Assembly: GCF_037325665.1 (NCBI RefSeq) | Contig: NC_090259.1 | Coordinates: 39,080,803-39,144,802, forward strand | Reading direction: 5' to 3' | Source: Littorina saxatilis | Taxonomy: Eukaryota > Mollusca > Gastropoda > Littorinimorpha > Littorinidae | Length of the DNA: 64,000 bases | Part shown: piece by piece, positions 1 through 12,697 of the stretch | How positions within the stretch are numbered: position 1 is the first letter of the stretch | Layout of the letters: the number at the start of each line of letters is the position of its first letter | Translations under genes and position numbers: made by a program | Notes under the pieces: model-generated | Told to the model about the DNA's origin: nothing | Database searches by the model: none | The model's input: the letters and a program-made list of their open reading frames with translations, nothing else

Positions 1-384
1 CACTTTTTAATTGACGTTGACATTTATTCATGGAAAGTATTGTTCATTGTTGTAAGCTGTCCAGATACAAACAACGTTGTGGTTCCGATGAGACCCACCA
101 GACCTCAGTGTGCACACAGTGGAGAAGGGGGCTGACCAGACACTGACTATGACAGGAATAGCGTTGTCAGTGACTCTGTGTCAAACAAGCAATAAACAGA
201 CGATGGGAGTGTCACAGGGTAGACACTGACCTGACAGTGAAATACAACATCATGGTCACCTGAACAAGTGGCGCTGGTGTTCTGCTGACTGTTCGTGCTA
301 CTACAGGGTAATATTGAGTGACTACATGTAACTTGTTTGAGTTTACATCCTGCGCTGAGTGTGAGAAACGACGTCAAGAACACC
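1..384 (+). promoter_or_regulatory. 5' flank of left paralogue
   Basis: This non-coding flank matches 44883-45264 almost base for base, with a few substitutions and small indels, up to the shared start codon at 385. The match reaches the window edge, so the duplicated promoter region may extend further upstream. I see no convincing TATA box. The ATG lies in a strong Kozak setting (ACCATGG) in both copies. Conservation of the whole flank implies that each gene copy was duplicated with its own control region. Confidence 0.6.
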
Positions 385-3300
385 ATGGCAAGTCCAGAAA
401 AGAAAGCCCGTTATGACGTCAGCAGGCAGGTGAATGACGCGATGGAGCGGGATGACTGGGCAGAAGTAGCACGCATCCTCTCTGAGTGCAGCCGCCGTGA
501 CTCGGACAGTGTCATGACACAGCTGGTCAGCCGAGACCAGTGGGACGCTGTGAAACAAGTCATACGATGTGTCGGTGACGAAGAGCGCACGTGGAACATA
601 GAGGGCGTGTTAGTGAAGAACAACATCCTGCTCTCAGTGGCTGAAGGTAACTGGCGTGGGATTGGTGAAATGCCACACGAACGTTTTCTTCATTCCACAC
701 TGGAGTGGATTCTGCAGCAGGCCTGCACACGAGCCCAGCAAACAGACATCGTGCAGTATGTGTTACCTCACTGTGAGGATGACCAGCTGGACTCTGCACT
801 ACAACAGCTAGTGACACACGGCCTGTGGTTTGCTGCAGGCAGGATGTTACAGCGAACTGTCAGTGACGAGCGAGTTAGATGGGTGATTCAACAAGCTTGC
901 CAACGAGGTACAGAAGAGGCTCTGAGAGGTTATATAATTCATGTTTGTCCTGATTGCACTCTAGATTTCTTGTTGACAGAACTGGTGTCACGTGACATGT
1001 GGCATGCTGCTGGATATGTGCTGATGCGAGGTGTTAGTGACATATATCACTGTTGGGCTTTATGTGAGGCCTGCAGTCGGGCTGAAAGCTGGCAAATAGA
1101 ACATCTTATTCTGCGTTACTGTACAATGGAACACTCTACTTCTGTTTTGACTTACTTTGTTGTGGAAGGTCAGTCAGGGAGCGCTGACAAACTGTTGACA
1201 TGTATGGGTAAGTCTTCTATGATAAAGACATCAGGTATGATCAATATGACTGATAACTGTTTTTGTTTGATTTTCCTTAAAGACGGGATTGGCATACTTG
1301 CTCTGCTTTCAATTTACAAAGGGGACAGTGAAGAGGTTCAACATTGGTGTGAACGATGCTCAAAGAAAAATGAATATGAGTTTCAAATTTATCAGAGGCA
1401 GAATAATGTACTGCATCCTGTTAAATTCGACACACACGCTACTTGGGTCTATGGAAATCAAGATTTTCCACCCATCGTTAGAGACATAGAGAGTGTGTTT
1501 GCAGTAATAAGCAAGACTATCATCACAGGTCATCACAGGAAGACCGTAGTTTGCATCATCCCTCGTTGCGCTGGCCATCAGCTAGACTCTGTCTTCACAC
1601 AGTGTGTTGACAAGTGGTTGAAGAGCAGTCCCGGTCAAGAGTCGGTGTGTACTTCCACTGACTGTCCAGACACGTTGATAATACACAAGTTGGATGTTAA
1701 CGCTGCAAATGCTCAAACTACCATCATTTCAACTCCTACGATTTCGGAGGACCAGCTTGGCAGTGTGCTTAGAAAGATGTTTACACTGCCTGCATGGTGG
1801 TCTCTGGGCAAAGTATTGGAGCAAGGCCTTGCCGACAGCAGCGTCACACAGATCCTGAAACAAACCCTGCTGTATGACGACGACCAGATGATTGTGGAAC
1901 ACGTACTGCCACACTGCACAGACTCACAGACCGACCTGGCCGCGACAGAGCTGGTGTGTGCAGGTCAGTGGAAGTCTGTGACAAAACTCGTGCAACTCGT
2001 GGGTGACAGGAAACAGACGTGGACAGTGGGGGGAACCAGCGTGGACACAACACTGCTACACCTGGTGGCTGGAGAGAAGTGGAAGGAGGTGGGGGACACG
2101 TTACAGCGAGGTGAGGATGACCAACATCATAATTGGTTGGTGCAGATAGCCAGTATTCCTACCAGTTCAAATTTGCTAGCGTACGTTCTCCCTCACTGTG
2201 CCGACGACCAGCTGGACTCTGTGCTGACAACACTGGTGGAGCGACGTCTGTGGGAGGCTGTAGGAGAGGTGTTGAAGCGAGGTGTCAGTGACTCTGTGAA
2301 ACAGTGGGCAGTGAAGGAAGCATGCATACACTTTGATGAATCGGTCAATATTATCGAAAAATACATAACAGACAACATACTCCCTCACTGTGCTGACGAC
2401 CAGCTGGACTCTGTTTTGACAACACTGGTGGACCGACGTCTGTGGCGGGCTGTAGGAGAGACATTAAAGCGCGGTGTCAGTTACTTTTTAAAACGGTGGG
2501 CAGTCGCTGAAGCTTTCACAACATATGACGAAGATGATGATGATGACCAATATGATGGTAAAATTCTAATTGATTTAGTACTCCCGCACTGTGCTGACGA
2601 CCAGCTGGACTCTGTGCTAACAACACTGGTAGAACGACGTCTGTGGGAGGCTGTAGGAGAGGTGTTGGAGCGAGGTGTCAGTGACTCTGTGAAACGGTGG
2701 GCAGTCGAGGAAGCTTTCACAACATATGACGAAGATGACGATGATGACCAATATGATGGTAAAATTCTAATTGATTTAGTACTCCCTCATTGTGCTGACG
2801 ACCAGCTGGACTCTGTGCTAACAACACTGGTAGAACGACGTCTGTGGGAGGCTGCAGGAGAGGTGTTGGAGCAAGGTGTCAGTGACTCTGTGAAACGGTG
2901 GGCAGTGATGGAAGCATGCCAACACTGTGATGACTCTCCTGGTTATAGTAACGTCGATACATACATTACAGGAGACATAATCCCGCACTGTGCTGACGAC
3001 CAGCTGGACTCTGTGCTAACAACACTGGTGGAACGACGTCTGTGGCGGGCTGTAGGAGAGACATTAAAGCGAGGTGTCAGTGACTCTGTGAAACGGTGGG
3101 CAGTCGCTGAAGCTTTCGCAAACTTTGACGAAGATGACGATGATGACCAATATGATGGTAAAATTCTAATTGATTTAGTACTCCCGCACTGTGCTGACGA
3201 CCAGCTGGACTCTGTGCTAACAACACTGGTGGAACGACGTCTGTGGCGGGCTGTAGGAGAGACGTTAAAGCGAGGTGTCAGTGACTCTGTGAAACGGTGG

Positions 3301-6300
3301 GCAGTCGCTGAAGCTTTCACAACATATGACGAAGATGATTTGAACAGCTCTGAGTCTTATAGGTATGACTATAATGAACAATATGATGGTAAAATTCTAA
3401 TTGATTTCGTACTCCCGCACTGTGCTGACGACCAGCTGGACTCTGTGCTGACAACACTGGTGGAACGACGTCTGTGGCGGGCTGTAGGAGAGGTGTTGGA
3501 GCGAGGTGTCAGTGACTCTGTGAAACGGTCGGCAGTGATGGAAGTATGTCAACACTGTGATGACTCTGCTGGTTATAGAAACGTCGATACATATTACAAG
3601 AAACATAATTTCGCACTGTGCTGACGACCAGCTGGACTCTGTGCTAACAACACTGGTGGAACAACGTCTGTGGTTTGCTGTAGGAGAGGTGTTGAAGCGA
3701 GGTGTCAGTGACTCTGTGAAACGGTGGGCAGTGATGGAAGTATGTCAACACTATGATGACTCTGTTAGTTTTTATGACGTTGATGAATACATTAAAGAAA
3801 ACATATTACCTCACTGTTCTGACGACCAGCTGGACTCTGTGCTAACAACACTGGTAGAACGACGTCTGTGGAGGGCTGTAAGAGAGGTGTTGAAGCGAGG
3901 TGTCAGTGACTCTGTGAAACGGTGGGCAGTGATGGAAGCATGTCAACACTGTGATGACTCTGCTTGTTATTGTGGCGCTGATAAATACATTGCAGAAGAG
4001 ATACTCCCTCACTGTGCTGACGACCAGCTGGACTCTGTGCTGACAACACTGGTGGAACGACGTCTGTGGCGAAGTGTGCAGCGTGTGTTGGAGCGAGTTG
4101 CCGGTGACTTGAACAAAGAGTTTGCTGGACAGAAAACGTGTGAACACTGCAGATCAGCGGGGGTCTATTTGAGTAAATACCGCACACATGATTCTGACTG
4201 TTTAGTAAACAAACCGTTCACCCCTCATTGTTCACATGATTCTGACTGTTTAGTAAACAAACCGTTCACTCCTCATTGTACACATGGCAATTTTGATTCT
4301 CCTACATCTACGTTAACCAAAAAGGACGAGTGCACAGCCGTGAGAAACATGTCCGGAGGAGAAGTCAGTGACGCACAGCGACGTGAGAACATTAGAGCAG
4401 CATTTCGTCACGCAGATGAAGACACGCTCATAAAGAGTATCATACCCTACTATGTTTATGACAGCCTACACTATGCACTCAAAACGTTGGCTTCACGAGG
4501 TTTTTGGTCTGCGTTTGTTGTGTTGCTGCACAATTCTATCATTGACACACTCTACATCTGGGCAGCTGCTAAAGAAACAGAATCAAAAGATGAAGTGTTT
4601 TTGGACATGGTCAGAAACCCTTGTGACGGGGTTAAAGACCTGACACCTGCGATGTGGAGGTCGGTCACGTGGTCAGGATTACAGCGCTCCCTAAAACAGC
4701 TTCTTGACTGGGACACACCGCTGTGTGAAGTACTGTGTGAGTCACTGCTCGCTATTGGGAAGGAAATTTGGCTGAGTGGACGTAAAATGGAAATATATCG
4801 TCCAGAACAAACAGTCACAAAGGAAGCTTCGTCAACGGTGGAGCACTTACACCGAGTCCTTATGGAATGCAAGACATATCAGGTTTCAGACCTGTTGTCA
4901 TGCACAGAAGGTATGCAGCATGAACATTCTAAAATAAAATCAGGAACATATTTTCTTCTTCAGTTGTATTTCATTAAAAATATTGTGCATCAGTACTACA
5001 AACGCAAGGCATGGAAACAGATGACAGACGCCATCCTGATAGTTCTGACCACTGTCCCTGTTGTTCCTGACGTACAAAGTGTGGCCCTCAGAGTCATGCT
5101 ACGTCACAACAGATGGGACATAGTCAGACACGCGTGTCTGTCTGGTGTGTGTGAGCAAGATCGGCGACAGTTGTTCCAGGCAGCTGTGAAGCAGAGACAG
5201 TGGAGCGCTGTCAAGCGGTGGGCAGACCACACACTGTATGACGATCAGCGTCTCTGGGCACTGGGGGAGGCTAGGCAAGAGAAGCGGTGGGACGTCTACC
5301 TAAAGCTGGCTGACCATGGACTGAGTGAGTGGGAGCGGGTGGGTGTCCTCTTCCGTGTGACAATGCACGCAGACTGGAAGCTTGTTCATCACATGCTGAC
5401 AACTGTGGCTGATGTGACAGACATGATTGACCTTCTGACAAACACACCCGGAGTTGTGTCAAAACTTGGGGTAAAGAATAACGAACGACGAATGAATGAT
5501 CTGAAAGTATTTGAGAACAATCTGACGAAAGACACACACACACTGAAGACACTCAAGACTTTGGCAAAGCGAGGACAGTGGTGGGTTGTTCTGCACAACA
5601 TCCGTCACAAACCCAACCTGCAACACGCGCGTCGTGCACTGAAAGTTGCTGTGATGCAGCTGGTGAGACTGAAGACTGACGTCACACTGCGAGACGCTCT
5701 GTTCCGTGACATGGTCAGACTGCGGCAGTGGGCTGTGTGTAGAGAGCTGCTAGCGCAAGGCGTCAGTCATGAGTTGAGTTCAGAACTCCTTTCTAAATTC
5801 ATTGAGCACTGTCAGTGGACGCTGGTTGCTATGGTGATGGAATGTACGATGGATGATGACCGCAGGAAAATGATCATGCATCAAGCAATAATGGCGAGAG
5901 AAGGCAGCGTAGTGTGGGAGTGTGTCATCAAGTTGCAAACCCGTCTGTCTGTTGATGAACGAGAAGATTTGTTCCAACTTGCGTTCAACCGTGAGGTGTG
6001 GCAGGCAGTGAAACCGCTGATAGAGGAAAAGGACGTGACTGGAATCAGACATCGTGACACCGCTCTGCTGGAAGCCATTGAGCAGCACCAGTGGGATGTG
6101 GTGGATCACTGCCAACGTCACCACGCTGACATCAACATGAAGGACGATGACGGCCACACACCGATACACAGAGCGGCCAGGAAAGGGGACTGGGAGGCAG
6201 TGAAGGAGCTGACAGTGAGAGATGGTGATCCCAACCTGTTGGACAGTGAGGGCCTGTCTGTGCTGCACAGGGCGATTAGAGCTGAACAGTGGGACGCTGT

Positions 6301-7167
6301 GAAGTTGTTGATTCAGTACCACGGGGACATTCATCAAGCTGCACAATACTACAGTGATAGTCGCACACCGCTAGCAATGCTGATAGATGCACGTCAGAGG
6401 GAACTAATTGAATTAACACTCATGTGGTGTCCTGACCAGTGGAAAAGTGTGAGTCGACAAAGGGAGACGGCTCTTCATGCAGCCTTTCTGTCTGGCTGGC
6501 TCGACTTAGTATACTACCTGATAGCAAGAAGAGTTGACCCTTTAGCAGTAACAAAAAGAGGTCTTACAGCGTTGTGTTACGCAGTGCTGTGCAACGACTG
6601 TCCACAGAGGATGGTGGCAGAGTGCATCAAGCTGGGCTTCAGCACACACCAGTCACGCATCACTGCCACTGCAAACAGTGACTGGGGTCGTATAACTTAT
6701 CCACCGAGTGGAGAGCGAATTAGATTGTTTCGGTCCCCGTTGGTGCTGGCCGTGATACGAGGCCTGCCTGCCGTGACACAGATGCTGTATGAATCAGGAG
6801 CGTGTTCCAACAGACAGCTGTTTGAGGTGAACACTTATCTCTCTCACAGCCCGAACTATGTTTCTCTCAATACCTGTTTACAAACATTTGGAAAGATGTT
6901 CATCGTTCTGAACATAACGATCCTAATTATGCCTTTGACACAGAGGCAATGAAGAAGTCGGCTGACTACTTGCATCAGGTGAGCAGCACACCTCGCAGCC
7001 TGGTGTCCACGTGTCGCCTGGTGATCTCACACTGCCTCACACTCAGGAAGACACGTCACAGAGATATTGCACAGCTCTCCCTGTCACCCATGATGAAGGA
7101 CTATTTAATGTTCACTGACCTCACTGATCCACGCTATCCCAACCTGTCACACAGAGGCAAAGAGTGA
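385..7167 (+). pseudogene. Frameshifted giant Trp-repeat/ankyrin/SOCS-box paralogue
   Basis: This is a paralogue of the intact gene at 45265-52743, colinear from the first Met (MASPEKKARYDV) to the SOCS box. The first frame runs to a stop at 3622-3624. Homology then continues in a second frame to about 6952, and the last 70 codons lie in a third. The first break is a 2-bp loss near 3591 compared with the neighbouring unit at 2960. The second lies in 6830-6915, where this copy is a net 16 bp shorter than its partner. There is also an in-frame 24-bp loss near 5652 and a 17-residue duplication (HDSDCLVNKPFTPHC type) at 4185-4275. Ten units of the amplified array lie at about 2160-4110. Ankyrin repeats (about 6050-6600) and the BC/Cul5 boxes (6980-7120) are still readable. 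The decay looks young. Indel errors in a long-read assembly are an alternative, because most of the frame is otherwise clean. Confidence 0.75.
2160..4115 (+). repeat. Coding tandem array, 10 units, left copy
   Basis: Ten head-to-tail units carry the core HCADDQLDSVLTTLVERRLW followed by AVGEVLKRGVSDSVKRWAV. Cores are nearly identical at DNA level, while the linkers differ. Three units end with an acidic linker (DEDDDDDQYDGKILI), one has a longer insert with the same end, and the others carry CQHCDDS-type linkers. Alternating linker types suggest unequal crossing-over or gene conversion of multi-unit blocks. Confidence 0.85.
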
Positions 7168-7257
7168 ACACAGGTTGTCAGCAGTCTAAACTCATCGCTG
7201 TGGTGGAACTCAAACTGCACAGCTGCAGTTGTCTCCACATCTGTTAGTTTCGCATTT

Positions 7258-7635
7258 GTGTTACAAGTAGGTGTGTGCTGCAATATTGTTCTCACTGTGT
7301 GTTACAAGTAGGTGTGTGCTGCAATATTGTTCTCACTGTGTGTTACAAGTAGGTGTGTGCTGCAATATTGTTCTCACTGTGTGTTACAAGTAGGTGTGTG
7401 CTGCAATATTGTTCTCACTGTGTGTTACAAGTAGGTGTGTGCTGCAATATTGTTCTCACTGTGTGTTACAAGTAGGTGTGTGCTGCAATATTGTTCTCAC
7501 TGTGTGTTACAAGTAGGTGTGTGCTGCAATATTGTTCTCACTGTGTGTTACAAGTAGGTGTGTGCTGCAATATTGTTCTCACTGTGTGTTACAAGTAGGT
7601 GTGTGCTGCAATATTGTTCTCACTGTGTGTTACAA
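7258..7635. repeat. 41-bp minisatellite, 9 units
   Basis: Nine near-perfect copies of a 41-bp unit (gtgttacaagtaggtgtgtg plus ctgcaatattgttctcactgt) are followed by a partial tenth. The array begins 91 bp after the stop of the left paralogue and would lie in its 3' UTR. The right paralogue has an unrelated 57-bp minisatellite in the same place. Confidence 0.95.
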
Positions 7636-7937
7636 AACCATGTTTATGCACACAAATCGGGAAGCTTTTGTTTCACTTATTAATCTAGTTCATTCCTTTG
7701 TCTTGTCTTCGAGAGATTCTGCCGAGATGGGTTGCAATGAAAAGCTGTTGTCGAATAACTTCTACCTCTTTTATGAATTGAGGTATTTTGTGTAATAATA
7801 TACTTGTTTTCGTTTTTATGTGTTTGGTGGGTTGTTCTTGTTCTAAAATAGATTTACTGTTAACCTTTTCTTTTTTTTTGCTTGTTTGATCAATAGTTTG
7901 GCATTGTTATTATGTAGATTAGACTCTGTATCTTTTT
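7636..7937. other. Non-coding 3' flank of left paralogue
   Basis: AT-rich sequence with no supported gene. A short stretch (gggaagcttttgtt at about 7660) recurs near 55059 in the right block, suggesting residual duplication homology. Confidence 0.4.
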
Positions 7938-8016
7938 ACATTTAGTCAAGTTTTGACTAAATGTTTTAACGTAGAGGGGGGAATCGAGACGAGGGTCGTG
8001 GTGTATGTGCGTGAGT

Positions 8017-8073
<57 letters not shown>

Positions 8074-8832
8074 TGTCTGTGTGTGTGTGTAGAGTGATTT
8101 AGACTAAACTACTGGACCCATCTTTATGAAATTTGACATGAGAGTTCCTGGGTATGAAATCCCCGAACGTTTTTTTCATTTTTTTGATAAATGTCTTTGA
8201 TGACGTCATATCCGGCTTTTCGTGAAAGTCGAGGCGGCACTGTCACGCCCTCATTTTTCAACCAAATTGGTTGAAACTTTGGTCAAGTAATCTTCGACAA
8301 AGCCCGGACTTCGGTATTGCGTTTCAGCTTGGTGGCTTAAAAATTAATTGATGACTTTGGTTATTAAAAATTTGAAAATTGTAAAAAATAAATAAAAATT
8401 TATAAAACGATCCAAATTTACGTTTTCTGATTCAAAAAACATATAAATATGTTATATTTGGATTAAAAACAAGCTCTGAAAATTAAATATATAAAAATTA
8501 TTATCAAAATTAAATTGTCGAAATCAATTCAAAAACACTTTCATCTTATTCCTTGTCGGTTCCTGATTCCAAAAACATATAGATATGATATGTTTGGATT
8601 AAAAACACGCTCAGAAAGTTAAAGCAAAGAGAGGTACAGAAAAGCGTGCTATCCTTCTTAGCGCAACTACTACCCCGCTCTTCTTGTCAATTTCACTGCC
8701 TTTGCCATGAGCGGTGGACTGACGATGCTACGAGTATACGGTCTTGCTGAAAAATGGCATTGCGTTCAGTTTCATTCTGTGAGTTCGACAGCTACTTGAC
8801 TAAATGTTGTATTTTCGCCTTACGCGACTTGT
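7938..8832 (+). mobile_element. Non-autonomous element, family A, copy 1
   Basis: It is bounded by the perfect 13-bp inverted pair ACATTTAGTCAAG (7938-7950) and CTTGACTAAATGT (8795-8807), followed by a conserved tail cgccttacgcgacttg. The 5' end is itself a small hairpin, because the motif is immediately repeated inverted. It contains a (TG)n tract and no protein. Two more copies occur at 12698-13425 and 25335-26535. The superfamily is not clear to me. Confidence 0.75.
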
Positions 8833-8981
8833 ATTTAGAATTGTGTTTGTGGGATTCCGTTGCCACTTGGTCCGTTTATACGATGGTTGTTACAAATCCA
8901 CATGACTTCTGTTGTACCGATGATGTTCGGGGCTACTTTCTATAACATGTTGGAGTTTACAAAATATGCTGTTGAAAGTAG

Positions 8982-9616
8982 TGTTTCCATATATAGCGAC
9001 GCGGCGGCGGCACGATGGTTGCAGCGAGGTGGCGGCAGCGACAAAACCAATCGCAACAGTAGTAACAAAGAACGTGTGTTTCCATATATGCGACGCGACG
9101 GCGGCGACGTACCGTGCGACGGTTTGACGTCAAGATTTTGTTCGCGAAAAAAATGCTGCCGCGCGATCTTTGCGTCCAAAGTGGGCGTGGTCTAAGTCTT
9201 TCCAAACATTCGAGGACCCCCTACAACCAGGTTATAGTCTATTTTGACTGTTTTTGTTGTTGTCAGATACATGTATTCCCTGAGCTGAACATGGTCCAGC
9301 AAATATTTCTTCAAAGGTTGTCAAAGGCACCGTGTTCGTTCCGCTTTTTGAGCATTTGTTTTTAAACAAAAGAGTGTTTTTCTTACATTTCTCGTCTTTC
9401 CAATGTTCTAACCAATATAAGTAGCTTCAAATATAGTTTCTCTTAATTACGGTATGGTTGTGTGAGTTGTTGGCCGATTTATAAGAAAATTAAAGCCAGA
9501 AAGAACAAAAATTTGCCTGCCGCGCCGCTTTTAATGGAAACACTCACGGCGAAATTCGCTAGCAGCATCGCATGTTTATCGCCATCGTGCCGCCGCCGTA
9601 TCGCCATATGGAAACA
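8982..9616. mobile_element. MITE with GC-rich TIRs, TAG duplication
   Basis: The terminal inverted repeats start TGTTTCCATAT and continue into gcggcggcacgatgg-like sequence (8982-9021 and 9580-9616). Both ends abut the trinucleotide TAG (8979-8981, 9617-9619), an apparent 3-bp target duplication. An extra internal copy of the end sequence lies at about 9076-9120. No transposase is present. Confidence 0.7.
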
Positions 9617-9730
9617 TAGCTTAAGACTACATTTTAAACACAGTTCTACCGGTAAACACAGTTCTGCTTTCTATCTCAAAGCTGCCCAAAATTGTACATT
9701 GGAAAAAAACAAAAATAACTTGTACACATA

Positions 9731-12288
9731 ACAGATAGATGTTGTGTGAAATGTAGGATGAAACTTTGCTTTTATTCTTGAATAATTATAATGTACAGAT
9801 AGATGTTGTGTGAAATGTAGGATGAAACTTTGCTTTTATTCTTGAATAATTATAATGTACAGATAGATGTTGTGTGAAATGTAGGATGAAACTTTGCTTT
9901 TATTCTTGAACAATCATGGTGTACAGCTAGATGTTGTGTGAAATGTAGGATGACACTTTGCTTCTATTCTTGAACAATCATGGTGTACAGAAAGATGTGT
10001 GAAATGTAGGATGAAACTTTGCTTTTATTCTTGAACAATCATGATTTACAGATATATGTTGTGTGAAATGTAAGATGAAACTTTGCTTTTATTCTTGAAC
10101 AATCATGATGTGCAGATAGATGTTGTGTGAAATGTAGGATGAAACTTTGCTTTTATTCTTGAACAATCATGATGTACAGATAGATGTTGTGTGAAATGTA
10201 GGATGAAACTTTGCTTTTATTCTTGAACAATTATGATGTACAGATAGATGTGTGAAATATAGGATGAAACTTTGCTTTTATTCTTGAACAATAATGTTGT
10301 ACAGATAGATGTGTGAAATGTAGGATGAAACTTTGCTAATTATTCTTGAATAATCATAATGTACAGATAGATGTTGTGTGAAATGTAAGATGAAAGTTTG
10401 CTTTTATTCTTGAACAATCATGATGTACAGATAGATGTGTGAAATGTAAGATGAAAGTTTGCTTTTATTCTTGAACAATCATGATGTACAGATAGATGTG
10501 TGAAATGTAGGCTGAAACTTTGCTTTTATTCTTGAACAATCATGATGTACAGATAGATGTGTGAAATGTAAGATGAAACTTTGCTTTGATTCTTAAACAA
10601 TCATGGTGTATAGATAGATGTGTGAAATGTAGGCTGAAACTTTGCTTTTATTCTTGAACAATCATGATGTACAGATAGATGTTGTGTGAAATGTAGGATG
10701 AAACTTTGCTTTTATTCTTGAACAATAATGTTGTACAGATAGATGTTGTGTGAAATGTAGGATGAAACTTTGCTTTTATTCTTGAACAATCATGATGTAC
10801 AGATAGATGTTGTGTGAAATGTAGGATGAAACTTTGCTTTTATTCTTGAACAATAATGTTGTACAGATAGATGTGTGAAATGTAGGATGAAACTTTGCTT
10901 TTATTCTTGAATAATTATAATGTACAGATAGATGTTGTGTGAAATGTAGGATGAAACTTTGCTTTTATTCTTGAACAATCATGGTGTACAGATAGATGTT
11001 GTGTGAAATGTAGGCTGAAACTTTGCTTTTATTCTTGAACAATCATGGTGTACAGATAGATGTGTGAAATGTAAGATGAAACTTTGCTTTGATTCTTGAA
11101 CAATCATGATGTACAGATGGATGTTGTGTGAAATGTAAGATGAAACTTTGCTTTTATTCTTGAACAATCATGATGTACAGATGGATGTTGTGTGAAATGT
11201 AGGATGAAACTTTGCTTTTATTCTTGAACAATCATGATCTTTGTACACTTAGATGTTGTGTGAAGTGTAGGATGAAACTTTGCTTTTACTCTTGAATAAT
11301 TATGATGTACAGATAGATGTTGTGTGAAATGTAGGATGAAACTTTGCTTTTACTCTTGAACAATCGTGATGTACAGATAGAATGTTGTGTGAAATGTAGG
11401 ATGAAACTTTGCTTTTATTCTTGAACAATTATGATGTACAGATAGATGTTGTGTGAAATGTAGGATGACACTTTGCTTTTATTCTTGAACAATCATGGTG
11501 TACAGATGGATGTTGTGAGAAATGTAGGATGAAACTTTGCTTTTATTCTTGAACAATCATGATGTACAGATGGATGTTGTGAGAAATGTAGGATGACACT
11601 TTGCTTTTATTCTTGAACAATCATGATGTACAGATAGATGTTGTGTGAAATGTAGGATGAAACTTTGCTTTTATTCTTGAACAATCATGATGTACAGATA
11701 GATGTTGTGTGAAATGTAGGATGAAACTTTGCTTTTATTCTTGAACAATAATGTTGTACAGATAGATGTTGTGTGAAATGTAGGATGAAACTTTGCTTTT
11801 ATTCTTGAACAATAATGTTGTACAGATAGATGTGTGAAATGTAGGATGAAACTTTGCTTTTATTCTTGAACAATTATGATGTACAGATAGATGTTGTGTG
11901 AAATGTAGGATGAAACTTTGCTTTTATTCTTGAACAATTATGATGTACAGATAGATGTTGTGTGAAATGTAGGATGAAACTTTGCTTTTATTCTTGAATA
12001 ATTATAATGTACAGATAGATGTTGTGTAAAATGTAGGATGAAACTTTGCTTTTATTCTTGAACAATCATAATGTACAGATAGATGTGTGAAATGTAGGAT
12101 GAAACTTTGCTAATTATTCTTGAATAATCATAATGTACAGATAGATGTGTGAAATGTAGGATGAAACTTTGCTAATTATTCTTGAATAATCATAATGTAC
12201 AGATAGATGTTGTGTGAAATGTAAGATGAAAGTTTGCTTTTATTCTTGAACAATCATGATGTACAGATAGATGTGTGAAATGTAGGCT
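9731..12288. repeat. 64-bp satellite, about 40 units
   Basis: Tandem units of 64 bp (acagatagatgttgtgtgaa, atgtaggatgaaactttgct, tttattcttgaacaatcatg, atgt) run for about 2.6 kb. A frequent 61-bp variant lacks TTG in the first block (gatgtgtgaa). A rarer variant reads gctaattattcttgaataat. Variants recur in clusters, implying higher-order spread. The array is non-coding and ends abruptly at a SINE. Confidence 0.95.
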
Positions 12289-12598
12289 GCCTGGTGGGTT
12301 AAGTGTGGAGATTTGTCCGATCTCTCAGGTCAACTTATGTGCTGACCTGCTTGTGGCTTATCCCCCTTCGTGTGTACACGCAAGCACAAGACCAAGTGCG
12401 CACGGAAAAGATCCTGTAATCCATGTCAGAGTTCGGTGGGTTGTATAAACACGACAATACCCAGCATGCTTCCTCCGAAAGCCGCATATGGCTGCCTAAA
12501 TGGCGGGATAAAAACGGCCAAATGCGTAAAATTCCACTCGTGCAAAAACACGAGTGTACGTGGGAGTTTCAGCCCACGAACGCAGAAGAAGAAGATCC
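12289..12598 (+). mobile_element. tRNA-derived SINE with (GAA)n tail
   Basis: The head has a loose A-box-like stretch (tgggttaagtgtggag). The conserved 3' body contains cactcgtgcaaaaacacgag and gtttcagcccacgaacgcag and ends in gaagaagaag. The same 3' body occurs at 39477-39672. It directly abuts the satellite, so the 5' target duplication cannot be seen. Confidence 0.65.
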
Positions 12599-12697
12599 TT
12601 TAACAATCTTCATATACAGATCAAAGAGATTGCATTCAAACTGTTTTGAACTTACATTTAGGACGATGTTTATATCTTAAAACTTGATTGCCGTTTT

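Noticed and set aside
5780-6346. Long antisense frames within the paralogues (also 51346-51903, 47968-48804)
   Set aside because: Shadow frames of repetitive coding sequence, with no independent features.
7258-12288. CRISPR-like look of regularly spaced repeats
   Set aside because: The units are contiguous tandem copies without unique spacers, and the context is an animal genome.
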